Assembly: GCF_025146565.1 (NCBI RefSeq)
Contig: NZ_CP102258.1
Span: 2,326,001 to 2,390,000 of the forward strand
Length of the DNA: 64,000 bases
Direction: 5' to 3'
Origin: Bacteroides eggerthii
GTDB lineage: Bacteria; Bacteroidota; Bacteroidia; Bacteroidales; Bacteroidaceae
Made by a program: the position numbers and the translations under genes. Positions within the stretch are counted from its first letter, which is position 1, and every line of letters starts with the position of its first letter. This document shows, one piece after another, positions 16,059 through 24,388 of this stretch. Under the pieces are notes generated by a model that made no database searches, was not told the DNA's origin, and saw only the letters and a list, made by a program, of their open reading frames with translations.

Positions 16059-18530
16059 ATGCGTTTGTCCGAATTGAAAACCGGTGAAAAAGGTGTAATT
16101 GTTAAAGTACTGGGACATGGTGGTTTCCGTAAGCGAATCGTAGAAATGGGATTTGTCAAGGGAAAAACGGTGGAGGTACTGCTGAATGCCCCTTTGAAGG
16201 ATCCTGTTAAGTACAAGGTAATGGGATATGAAATATCATTGCGGCATCAGGAAGCTGAAATGATTGAGATTGTTGGCGAACAGGAAATGCTCCGGGATGC
16301 GGTACATCTTGATTATCACGAGGGGATGAGCGAGGATATGCGTCTGAGTGAAGAAGAACTGAAACGTATCGCTTTGGGCAAACGTCGTACTATTAATGTG
16401 GCTTTGGTGGGAAATCCCAATTGTGGCAAGACGTCTCTTTTTAATATTGCTTCGGGTTCGCACGAGCATGTAGGGAATTATAGCGGTGTAACCGTAGATG
16501 CCAAAGAAGGCTATTTCGACTTTCAGGGCTATCACTTCCGCATTGTAGACTTGCCGGGAACCTATTCTCTTTCTGCATATTCTCCTGAAGAAATTTATGT
16601 TCGTCACCACATTATCAATGAAACGCCGGATATTATAATCAACGTAGTGGATTCTTCCAATTTGGAACGTAATCTGTATCTTACTACCCAGCTGATTGAC
16701 ATGAATGTACGTATGGTTATTGCGCTCAATATGTACGATGAACTGGAAGCGAGTGGTAATACGTTGGATTACGTAAAGCTTGGACAATTGTTCGGCGTGC
16801 CGATGCTGCCTACTATTAGCCGAACCGGGAAGGGGATTGAACAGCTTTTTCATGTTATTATCGGTATTTACGAAGGCGGAGACTTCTTGGATAAGAAAGG
16901 GAAAGTGCGTGCTGAAATACTGAATGACCTGCGCAATTGGCACAAGGAATATGTGCCCGATCATGATTTTGGGACTCACAAGGAGGAGAAGGAACATCCG
17001 GTTGGCTTTTACCGCCATATTCATATCAATCATGGGCCTGAACTGGAACGGAGCATTGAGGAGGTGAAGCGCGTTATCAGCGTCAATGAAAACATACGGT
17101 ATAAATATTCTACTCGTTTTTTGGCTATCAAGTTGCTGGAAAATGACGGTGACTTGGAGAAAATAGTACAGGAGTTTCCTAATGGAAAAGATATTATTGA
17201 AGTTCGTAATCGTGAAGAGCAACGCCTTCGCAATGCGATAAACGAGGATAGCGAGCAGGCCATTACGGATGCTAAATACGGTTTTATTTCCGGTGCACTT
17301 CGTGAAACCTATGTTGACAATCATGAAGATACGGCACGTACCACGCGTGTGATAGACTCGATTGTGACGCATCGCGTATGGGGGTACCCTATTTTTTTTC
17401 TGTTCCTGTATCTGATGTTTGAAGGAACATTTATACTGGGGGACTATCCTATGCAGGGTATTGAATGGCTGGTAGGGGTACTGGGCGATTGGGTGAGGAA
17501 TAACATGTCAGAAGGTCCGCTGAAAGACTTACTGGTTGACGGTATCATTGGTGGTGTAGGCGGGGTTATCGTCTTCCTGCCGAATATTTTGATTTTGTAT
17601 TTTTTCATTTCTTTAATGGAAGATTCCGGATATATGGCGCGTGCAGCTTTTATTATGGATAAGATAATGCATAAAATGGGGTTGCATGGTAAGTCTTTCA
17701 TTCCTTTGATTATGGGATTTGGTTGCAATGTGCCGGCCATTATGGCTTCACGAACCATTGAGAACCGTAAAAGTCGGCTGGTAACCATGCTCATCAATCC
17801 GTTGATGTCATGTAGTGCCCGTTTGCCTATTTATTTGCTGTTGGTGGGGGCGTTCTTTCCCAATAATGCCAGTCTGGTATTATTGGTAATTTATGCTATC
17901 GGTATTTTGCTGGCGGTAGTTATGGCGCGGCTTTTCTGTCGTTTTCTGGTGAAGGGAGACGATACGCCGTTTGTTATGGAGCTTCCCCCTTACCGCATAC
18001 CCACATCCAAGTCTATTTTCCGCCATACTTGGGAGAAAGGTGCGCAGTATTTACGTAAAATGGGGGGAATCATTATGATAGCTTCCATTGTTATATGGGC
18101 TTTAGGATACTATCCGAACCATGACGCATATACAGATGTGGCCGAACAACAGGAAAATTCTTATATCGGTAGGATAGGTAAGGCCATGGAGCCGGTGATA
18201 AAACCGTTGGGCTTCGATTGGAAGCTGGGCATTGGTATTCTTTCTGGTGTAGGAGCTAAGGAATTGGTGGTAAGTACACTTGGCGTACTGTATGCAGATG
18301 ACGCCGAAGCTGATGCGGTGAGTTTGGGTGAACGTATCCCGATTACTCCTTTGGTGGCTTTTTGCTATATGGTGTTTGTACTGATTTATTTTCCATGTAT
18401 CGCTACACTGGCTGCCATTAAAGGAGAATCAGGAAGTTGGAAGTGGGCATTGTTTACAGCAGTGTACACCACTGTGCTTGCATGGGTAGTGGTCTTTGCT
18501 ATTTATCAGATAGGAGGAATGTTTGGATGA
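16059..18530 (+). CDS. feoB: ferrous iron transporter, FeoA-FeoB fusion
   Basis: The 823-residue protein imports Fe(II) across the inner membrane. Residues 1-75 are a FeoA SH3-like domain (MRLSELKTGEKGVIVKVLGH), which is a separate protein in E. coli. The FeoB G domain shows GNPNCGKTS (118-126), DLPGTYS (164-170) and NMYDELE. The C-terminal membrane part has the two Gate-like regions, including LFLYLMFEGTF and the conserved IPLIMGFGCNVPAIMASRTI. The stop codon overlaps the start of the downstream Cys-rich gene (ATGA). Fused FeoAB is the usual form in Bacteroidetes. Confidence 0.98.
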   Translation: MRLSELKTGEKGVIVKVLGHGGFRKRIVEMGFVKGKTVEVLLNAPLKDPVKYKVMGYEISLRHQEAEMIEIVGEQEMLRDAVHLDYHEGMSEDMRLSEEELKRIALGKRRTINVALVGNPNCGKTSLFNIASGSHEHVGNYSGVTVDAKEGYFDFQGYHFRIVDLPGTYSLSAYSPEEIYVRHHIINETPDIIINVVDSSNLERNLYLTTQLIDMNVRMVIALNMYDELEASGNTLDYVKLGQLFGVPMLPTISRTGKGIEQLFHVIIGIYEGGDFLDKKGKVRAEILNDLRNWHKEYVPDHDFGTHKEEKEHPVGFYRHIHINHGPELERSIEEVKRVISVNENIRYKYSTRFLAIKLLENDGDLEKIVQEFPNGKDIIEVRNREEQRLRNAINEDSEQAITDAKYGFISGALRETYVDNHEDTARTTRVIDSIVTHRVWGYPIFFLFLYLMFEGTFILGDYPMQGIEWLVGVLGDWVRNNMSEGPLKDLLVDGIIGGVGGVIVFLPNILILYFFISLMEDSGYMARAAFIMDKIMHKMGLHGKSFIPLIMGFGCNVPAIMASRTIENRKSRLVTMLINPLMSCSARLPIYLLLVGAFFPNNASLVLLVIYAIGILLAVVMARLFCRFLVKGDDTPFVMELPPYRIPTSKSIFRHTWEKGAQYLRKMGGIIMIASIVIWALGYYPNHDAYTDVAEQQENSYIGRIGKAMEPVIKPLGFDWKLGIGILSGVGAKELVVSTLGVLYADDAEADAVSLGERIPITPLVAFCYMVFVLIYFPCIATLAAIKGESGSWKWALFTAVYTTVLAWVVVFAIYQIGGMFG

Positions 18531-18742
18531 ATAATTGGCAGAATTGGGCAGTAGCCCTTATTTTATTACTGTGTATTGTCCGTATAGGGCAGAGTATTTA
18601 TTCTTTTTTTCGTGGAGTGAAGGAAAAACGTAATCCTTGTGCAAATTGTGCAACTGGCTGTGAATTAAAGAATTTATATGAGAAGAAACGTTCGGAGTGT
18701 AGTGAAGAAAGAAAAGAAACAAAGAAAAAATGCTGCGGATAG
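18527..18742 (+). CDS. FeoB-associated Cys-rich membrane protein
   Basis: This 71-residue protein begins MNNWQNWAVALILLL at the ATG of an ATGA overlap with the feoB stop; an upstream in-frame ATG at 18437 lies inside feoB and is unlikely to be used. Residues about 7-23 form one transmembrane helix. A Cys cluster NPCANCATGCELKNLY and a C-terminal KKKCCG follow. Small proteins of this kind regularly follow feoB in Bacteroidetes and Firmicutes and are presumed to aid Fe(II) transport, playing a FeoC-like part. The function is inferred from context. Confidence 0.88.
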   Translation: MNNWQNWAVALILLLCIVRIGQSIYSFFRGVKEKRNPCANCATGCELKNLYEKKRSECSEERKETKKKCCG

Positions 18743-18772
18743 TTGGTAGTTCCAAAAAATGTACTACCTTTG
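18743..18772 (+). promoter_or_regulatory. tRNA-Cys promoter
   Basis: TTGG (18743-18746) and TACCTTTG (18765-18772), separated by 18 nt, lie 21 bp before the tRNA 5' end. Confidence 0.7.
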
Positions 18773-18793
18773 CATCCGCAAACGAGAAAGACT

Positions 18794-18865
18794 GGTTCCT
18801 TGGATGAGTGGCTTAGTCAGCGGTCTGCAAAACCGTGTACGGCGGTTCGAATCCGCCAGGAACCT
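18794..18865 (+). tRNA. tRNA-Cys (GCA)
   Basis: Acceptor stem GGTTCCT/AGGAACC, anticodon GCA in CGGTCTGCAAAACCG, T-arm GGCGGTTCGAATCCGCC and discriminator U73, the Cys identity base. CCA is not encoded. Confidence 0.97.
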
Positions 18866-18870
18866 CAAAA

Positions 18871-18912
18871 ACTCCGGAATATCTATTTGAATATTCCGGA
18901 GTTTTCTTTTTC
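18871..18912 (+). terminator. Rho-independent terminator of tRNA-Cys
   Basis: ACTCCGGAATAT pairs with ATATTCCGGAGT, and TTTTCTTTTTC follows. Confidence 0.88.
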
Positions 18913-18966
18913 ATAAAATCATCATAGAAACTTGTGGGTTCGGGTAAACGTAGGTTCTATAAGACA

Positions 18967-20160
18967 TTAAAACATCGGTAATTGGTATATGAATCCTACT
19001 GATACTCTGTTCGTAGAGTAGTTTTCTTGTCCAAGTGATTTAGCGCGGGCTGTAAAATCATAAGTACGGCCTACGTAAGTGAGGAAGAAATGCAGGTTGG
19101 TATCCATAGGGTAGAACTCTACACCGGCAAAGTAGCCCCATGCGGTACGGTATTTCCCTTTTTCTAAATTTTCCTGTTGTTTGGTGAGAGATGCTGTTTC
19201 GTACATCCCTTTTACGAAGACATTCCATTTAGGTAGAAAACGGTAATTCAATTTAGTTACCATTGAAAAGTATCCGATGTTGGAAGCATTGTGCCCTTCC
19301 ATGCTGCCTGTTATTCCTGTCATGATGCCTTTGCGGTCGATACTTTCTTTGGAGTACATGAAATCGAGGAACATATTGAACTTATCTAAGTTTAGTTCAT
19401 TACCGAACGCATAATAATAGAGGTACTTGTCTTTTGCTTCGTTCATGATAGAAGCAGACCAGCGCGTCTTGAAGATGTCATTGAAATTTCCGTTCCAGTT
19501 CAAAGTATACACCAGTGGAAGTTTGCCCGATTCTATTGTTGGGAGTTCATCTTCGGCGTTTTCAACACCATATGTCTTGTTGAAAGAACCGTTGCGGCTG
19601 TCCAATATTTGAAGGTTCAGCTGCTGATGGGCGTTAATATCGTAACCGATGTTCAAACCGGTCATGAAGTTGCTCATGTTCTCAATCATATCGCTATATT
19701 CGTATATTTCGATAGGATTCAGATCGAATTCAATGCCACCGTATGCAGTACATTGCTTGCCGGCAAAGATAGAGAACCCCTTTCCTAACTTTACGCCAAT
19801 TCCGGCAATATCGATAGAGGTAGGAAGATTGTCTATATTTCCACTGCTGTCATTTGATCGGTTTAGCCGTTGCCGGTACCGGTATGAGAGCCAGTTGTTG
19901 AGATTTCCTTTGGCTTCAATGCGGAGTTGTCTCATTTTGAAAGCCCCTTCTTCAAAACCATTGCGGAAATTGGCATCGAAACTGCCTTGCATGTTGAGGA
20001 ATAAGTTGAACTTATCCTGTTTTTTCTTTACGTTGGTGAGTTCTTCAAACAGCGTTTTATTCTCAAGGAACTTCTCGTTTTTTTCTGTATTTTGAGAATA
20101 CATGCTTTGCATGCAGCTTGCTGCCAGGAGTATAAATGTCAGTTTTTTTATCATTGCCAC
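18967..20160 (-). CDS. outer-membrane porin (Porin_O_P-like)
   Basis: The 397-residue protein has a signal peptide (about 1-22, ending SMYSQ). A short charged, coiled segment (about 25-50) is followed by a beta-barrel rich in alternating aromatic residues (NWLSYRYRQRLNRS, LGKGFSIFAGKQCTAYGGIE) ending in FIYQLPMF, an aromatic-terminated outer-membrane signature. It resembles phosphate-selective-porin-type proteins of Bacteroidetes. As third gene after dcuB and ansB, 6 bp from ansB, it probably lets asparagine or dicarboxylates into the periplasm. The substrate is inferred only from context. Confidence 0.8.
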   Translation of the reverse strand: MAMIKKLTFILLAASCMQSMYSQNTEKNEKFLENKTLFEELTNVKKKQDKFNLFLNMQGSFDANFRNGFEEGAFKMRQLRIEAKGNLNNWLSYRYRQRLNRSNDSSGNIDNLPTSIDIAGIGVKLGKGFSIFAGKQCTAYGGIEFDLNPIEIYEYSDMIENMSNFMTGLNIGYDINAHQQLNLQILDSRNGSFNKTYGVENAEDELPTIESGKLPLVYTLNWNGNFNDIFKTRWSASIMNEAKDKYLYYYAFGNELNLDKFNMFLDFMYSKESIDRKGIMTGITGSMEGHNASNIGYFSMVTKLNYRFLPKWNVFVKGMYETASLTKQQENLEKGKYRTAWGYFAGVEFYPMDTNLHFFLTYVGRTYDFTARAKSLGQENYSTNRVSVGFIYQLPMF

Positions 20161-20166
20161 CGTTTT

Positions 20167-21228
20167 TTAGTATTCATTAAAATATTCCTGAATCTGTTTC
20201 CAGTCATTGGTCTTGGTTAGCGCAAGCATTAGCAAAACACGTGACTTCTGAGGATTTAACTCCTGTGATGCGATAAACTGATATTGCGCATCGTCTACTT
20301 CTGCATCGAGAGAGGTCGGGCCTGTCGGCACTCTTGATGAACGGACCACAAGTATACCTTTCTTGCGTGCATCTATTAGTATGGGAAATATATTCTTATG
20401 AATATTTCCGTTGCCTACTCCTGCATGGATAATACCTTTATATCCGTTATCTAACATTGGGGCGACGATATCGGCTTCGATGTTTGAATAACTGTAAACG
20501 ATACCTACTTTGGGGAGTGAGTTCAAGTTGGTAACATCGAATACGGATTGAGTAGTATGTTTCTTTGCGGATGACATATTATATGTGACCTTGCCATTCA
20601 AGACATAGCCAAGTGCGCCGTCATTGGGGGCTTGAAATGTTTGTACGTCAACGGTATTCATTTTCAGTACGCTTGCAGCACCGAGTACGCTTCCGTTCAT
20701 TGCCACTAAAACGCCTTTTCCTTTGGACTCTTTTGCTCCGGCCACAACAACGGCATTATATAAGTTAAGAGGCCCGTCGGCACTGAGGGCGGTGGATGGG
20801 CGCATGGCTCCGACTAAAACAACCGGTTTATCGCTCTTTACTGTCAGGTTGAGGAAATAGGCTGTTTCTTCCATTGTATCGGTTCCATGGGTAATCACGA
20901 TACCGTCAATGTCAGAGCGTTTCAGAAGCTGGTTAATCTTCTTTGCAAGAGTTAGCCAGACATCATCGTTCATATCTTGTGAACCGATTTTTACGATTTG
21001 CTCTCCTGTTACGTTAGCTATATTTTTCAGTTCAGGCACAGCGTCAAGCAGGGTACCGATAGCTACTTGTCCGGCAGTATAATTTGTGGCAGTAGCAGAC
21101 GTTCCTGTTCCGGCAATTGTTCCACCGGTGGCAAGGATATGAATATTAGGCTTTTGTTGCGCAAAAGTCATCATTGCGGAAAACAGTAGCATAGCGGCTA
21201 CCATACTGAGTCTTTCTAATTTTTTCAT
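20167..21228 (-). CDS. ansB: periplasmic L-asparaginase (type II)
   Basis: The 353-residue protein hydrolyses L-asparagine to aspartate and ammonia. A signal peptide (1-23, ending MMTFA-Q) places it in the periplasm, as expected for type II. The first catalytic motif ILATGGTIAGTG carries the nucleophile Thr37, with Tyr50 nearby. The second motif ITHGTDTMEETAYFL lies near residue 113. Length and C-terminal ELNPQKSRVLLMLALTKT are normal for the family. It is the middle gene of a dcuB-ansB-porin unit (44 bp after dcuB, 6 bp before the porin). Confidence 0.95.
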   Translation of the reverse strand: MKKLERLSMVAAMLLFSAMMTFAQQKPNIHILATGGTIAGTGTSATATNYTAGQVAIGTLLDAVPELKNIANVTGEQIVKIGSQDMNDDVWLTLAKKINQLLKRSDIDGIVITHGTDTMEETAYFLNLTVKSDKPVVLVGAMRPSTALSADGPLNLYNAVVVAGAKESKGKGVLVAMNGSVLGAASVLKMNTVDVQTFQAPNDGALGYVLNGKVTYNMSSAKKHTTQSVFDVTNLNSLPKVGIVYSYSNIEADIVAPMLDNGYKGIIHAGVGNGNIHKNIFPILIDARKKGILVVRSSRVPTGPTSLDAEVDDAQYQFIASQELNPQKSRVLLMLALTKTNDWKQIQEYFNEY

Positions 21229-21272
21229 AACATAATTTGTTTAAATTAAAAAATAGGTTGAAGTATAATATA

Positions 21273-22583
21273 TCAGAATATTTGTATGAATAATAACCCC
21301 AAAGCAATTGCAACCACAGTGGAAACAATACCTGGCATCATAAAAGAATGATTGAGTATGTATTTGCCGATCCGGGTTGTTCCTGTACGGTCAAAGTTGA
21401 TGGCTGCCACTACGGTAGGATAGTTGGGAATGAAGAAATATCCGTTGACGGCGGGGAACATGGCTATCAGCATATAGGGCGATATTCCCAAAGCAATGCC
21501 GAGTGGCACTAAGGCGCGTACCGTAGCTGCCTGGCTATATAACAGGATGGACATGACAAACAAAGCGATGCCGAACAACCAGGGCATTTGGCGCACAACA
21601 CCTTCAATGGAGGCGGTAAGTTGTGCCATATTACCGTTCAGGAATGTATCGCCCATCCAAGCAATGCCAAAAATAGCGATTACAGCCTGCATCCCGGCCG
21701 GGAAAACAGAACCTTGTGTCGCTTTGATTCCATCTGTTTTGGTCACTAATAGAATAATGGCTGCAGCCGAAAGCATAATGATTTCTATAATGGAAGACAT
21801 GCCCAAGGTGACTGTCTCTCCACCGGCAAGGAAAGAAGGACGCATACCTTCAAATGAACCGAAAAGGACAATGAAGGCGGTAGCGAGGATGAAAATAATT
21901 ACGGAAAGCATGGCATGGCGCTTGTTCTTTACATCATCAATCTTTATTTTTCTGCCATCAAAGTATCCCTCAGCCATACGCTTCTGATACTCAGGATCAT
22001 CAACCAGCTCTTTTCCTACGCGCATGGAACACAGTGCACCTACCAGAACGCCGAGGATTGTAGCAGGAATCGTTATTTTCAATATATCGAATAAAGTAAT
22101 ATCGAATCCGGTCAGTAGGCCAAGCAGAGCAACTGTTGCTGCCGAAATAGGGCTTGCTGTAATGGCCTGCTGCGAAGCGATAACTGCAATGCCCAACGGG
22201 CGTTCGGGCCTGATTTTGGTTTCAATGGCAACTTCGGCTATGACAGGAAGAATGGAATAGGCAACATGTCCGGTTCCTGCTACAAAAGTAAATAAATAGG
22301 TTACGATAGGGCTGAGGATCGTTACGTGAGACGGATTTTTCCGTAATAGCTTTTCCGCTAACTTCACCATATAATCAAGTCCGCCGGCTGCTTGCATGCA
22401 GGAAGCTGCGGAAATAACGGCGGCAATCATTAACATTACATCTATTGGCGGTGCCGTAGGTTGCAAGCCAAATACAAAGGTTAGTATACCTAAACCCACA
22501 CCACCCATCACTCCGAGGCCTATGCCTCCTAAACGTGCGCCTATGATAATAGCGGTCAGCACAAACAATAGTTGTAATATCAT
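21273..22583 (-). CDS. dcuB: anaerobic C4-dicarboxylate transporter DcuB
   Basis: The 436-residue inner-membrane carrier has about 10-12 hydrophobic segments (first LLFVLTAIIIGARLGGIGLG). Signature stretches SPIVTYLFTFVAGTGHVAYS and IAVIASQQAITASPISAATV match Dcu family proteins. DcuB exchanges fumarate, aspartate or malate for succinate during fumarate respiration. It is the first gene of the minus-strand unit and diverges from aspA. Its link with asparaginase and aspartase supports uptake of aspartate or efflux of succinate. Confidence 0.94.
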   Translation of the reverse strand: MILQLLFVLTAIIIGARLGGIGLGVMGGVGLGILTFVFGLQPTAPPIDVMLMIAAVISAASCMQAAGGLDYMVKLAEKLLRKNPSHVTILSPIVTYLFTFVAGTGHVAYSILPVIAEVAIETKIRPERPLGIAVIASQQAITASPISAATVALLGLLTGFDITLFDILKITIPATILGVLVGALCSMRVGKELVDDPEYQKRMAEGYFDGRKIKIDDVKNKRHAMLSVIIFILATAFIVLFGSFEGMRPSFLAGGETVTLGMSSIIEIIMLSAAAIILLVTKTDGIKATQGSVFPAGMQAVIAIFGIAWMGDTFLNGNMAQLTASIEGVVRQMPWLFGIALFVMSILLYSQAATVRALVPLGIALGISPYMLIAMFPAVNGYFFIPNYPTVVAAINFDRTGTTRIGKYILNHSFMMPGIVSTVVAIALGLLFIQIF

Positions 22584-22924
22584 ATATTTCTTGTTTAAAG
22601 ATCAGATATAAAGGTTATTCCGTTTTTTATGTTGGCTAATTTCTGAAAATATCTTTTATATAACAAAAAAAGGGGGTCAATGTGTTGTGTTTGTTATTTT
22701 ATATTTTCTAAATAAAATGTTTATTAACTAAATTTCCTATTCATTGTGGATTAATTCATATGTATCAATTTAATATGATAAGTTCGCTAATATGCTTAAT
22801 ACTTTCTTGTATTTAAAGTTTGTTAACCTGATATTAAAGCTTTGTGTTTACAAAACATTTTATTGTATATTTGGTTATCCTTTGATGACTATTTGTGTAA
22901 ATAGTTAATAAATGTATATATATT
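22584..22924. promoter_or_regulatory. divergent dcuB/aspA control region
   Basis: This 341-bp AT-rich stretch has no gene. It must hold the divergent promoters. Two inverted repeats stand out: TTTGTGTTTACAAA at 22841-22854 (5-bp arms, 4-bp spacer) and CTATTTGTGTAAATAG at 22889-22904 (6-bp arms, 4-bp spacer). The second is only 20 bp before the aspA ATG. An imperfect -7 element TATCCTTTG lies at 22876-22884, between the two palindromes. They are plausible operators, for example for a CRP/FNR-family regulator, but I cannot assign one. Confidence 0.5.
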
Positions 22925-24388
22925 ATGAAAGAAGAAGCATTGAAGAAAACTCGCATTGAGAGTGATTTGATTGGCAGTCGGGAAATACCGGAAAATGCCA
23001 TGTATGGAGTGCAAACCCTTAGAGGTATTGAGAACTTTCGGATTAGTAAATTTCATCTGAACGAGTATCCTTTATTCATCAACGCTCTCGCTATCACCAA
23101 GATGGGAGCAGCTATTGCTAATTATGAGCTTGGTTTGCTTACCGAGAAACAAGTGGACGCCATTTTGAAGGCTTGTAAAGAAATACTTGAAGGTAAGCAT
23201 CATGAACAGTTCCCGGTGGATATGATTCAGGGTGGAGCCGGAACCACTACCAATATGAACGCCAACGAAGTGATAGCCAATCGCGCTCTTGAATTATTGG
23301 GGCATAAACGTGGTGAATATCAGTACTGTTCGCCGAACGACCACGTAAATCGTTCACAATCAACGAATGATGCTTATCCTACTGCTATACATATAGGTAT
23401 GTATTATACTCACCTCAAACTGATGAAGCATTTTGAAGAACTGATTGATGCATTCCGGCGTAAGGCGGAAGAGTTTAAGCATATCATTAAAATGGGACGT
23501 ACGCAGTTGGAAGATGCTGTTCCGATGACTCTCGGACAAACGTTTAATGGATTTGCCAGCATCCTGCATGATGAAATAAAGAACCTGAACTTTGCGGCGG
23601 AAGAGTTTCTTACTGTCAATATGGGGGCTACCGCCATCGGCACCGGTATTACGGCAGAGCCGGAATATGCTGAAAAATGCGTGAAGGCTTTGAAGGAGCT
23701 TACAGGCTGGGATATTAAATTATCTGATGATTTGGTGGGAGCTACTTCGGACACCTCCTGTCTTGTAGGATATTCTTCGGCTATGAGGAGAGTTGCGGTG
23801 AAGATGAATAAGATATGCAATGATCTTCGTCTGCTTGCATCCGGACCGCGCTGCGGATTGGGAGAAATAAATCTTCCTGCCATGCAACCGGGATCTTCTA
23901 TTATGCCGGGCAAGGTAAATCCGGTTATTCCGGAAGTGATGAATCAGATTGACTATAAGGTAATAGGCAATGACCTCTGCGTGGCTATGAGTGGTGAAGC
24001 GGCACAGATGGAATTGAATGCAATGGAACCTGTTATGGCACAATGTTGTTTTGAGTCTGCCGATTTGTTGATGAACGGGTTCGACACTTTGCGTACTCTT
24101 TGCATCGATGGTATCACTGCCAATGAAGATGTGTGTCGCAGATATGTGCACGACAGCATCGGTGTGGTTACCGCCCTTAATCCGGTGATTGGTTATAAGA
24201 ACTCTACCCGAATAGCCAAGGAAGCTCTTGAAACGGGAAAGGGCGTTTATGAGCTGGTATTGGAGCATAACATTCTTTCCAAAGAAGATTTGGATACTAT
24301 TCTGAAACCGGAGAATATGATTAAGCCTGTAAAGTTGGATATAAAGCCTAATCTTTTATTAGAAAGAGAAGCTCGTTCCGGCATGTAA
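22925..24388 (+). CDS. aspA: aspartate ammonia-lyase
   Basis: The 487-residue enzyme converts aspartate to fumarate and ammonia. The fumarase/aspartase signature GSSIMPGKVNPV lies at about residue 322, with MIQGGAGTTTNMNANEVIANRALELLG and VNRSQSTNDAYPTAIH as other active-site regions. The length is normal. Together with the divergent dcuB-ansB operon it feeds fumarate to anaerobic respiration. Its 3' end overlaps the end of the convergent barrel-protein gene by 30 bp. Confidence 0.97.
   Translation: MKEEALKKTRIESDLIGSREIPENAMYGVQTLRGIENFRISKFHLNEYPLFINALAITKMGAAIANYELGLLTEKQVDAILKACKEILEGKHHEQFPVDMIQGGAGTTTNMNANEVIANRALELLGHKRGEYQYCSPNDHVNRSQSTNDAYPTAIHIGMYYTHLKLMKHFEELIDAFRRKAEEFKHIIKMGRTQLEDAVPMTLGQTFNGFASILHDEIKNLNFAAEEFLTVNMGATAIGTGITAEPEYAEKCVKALKELTGWDIKLSDDLVGATSDTSCLVGYSSAMRRVAVKMNKICNDLRLLASGPRCGLGEINLPAMQPGSSIMPGKVNPVIPEVMNQIDYKVIGNDLCVAMSGEAAQMELNAMEPVMAQCCFESADLLMNGFDTLRTLCIDGITANEDVCRRYVHDSIGVVTALNPVIGYKNSTRIAKEALETGKGVYELVLEHNILSKEDLDTILKPENMIKPVKLDIKPNLLLEREARSGM

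Noticed and set aside
16236..17372. Open frame of 378 codons on the minus strand inside feoB
   Set aside because: Antisense to a clear FeoAB coding sequence; composition (Asn/Ile/Arg-rich, no motifs) is that of a shadow frame.
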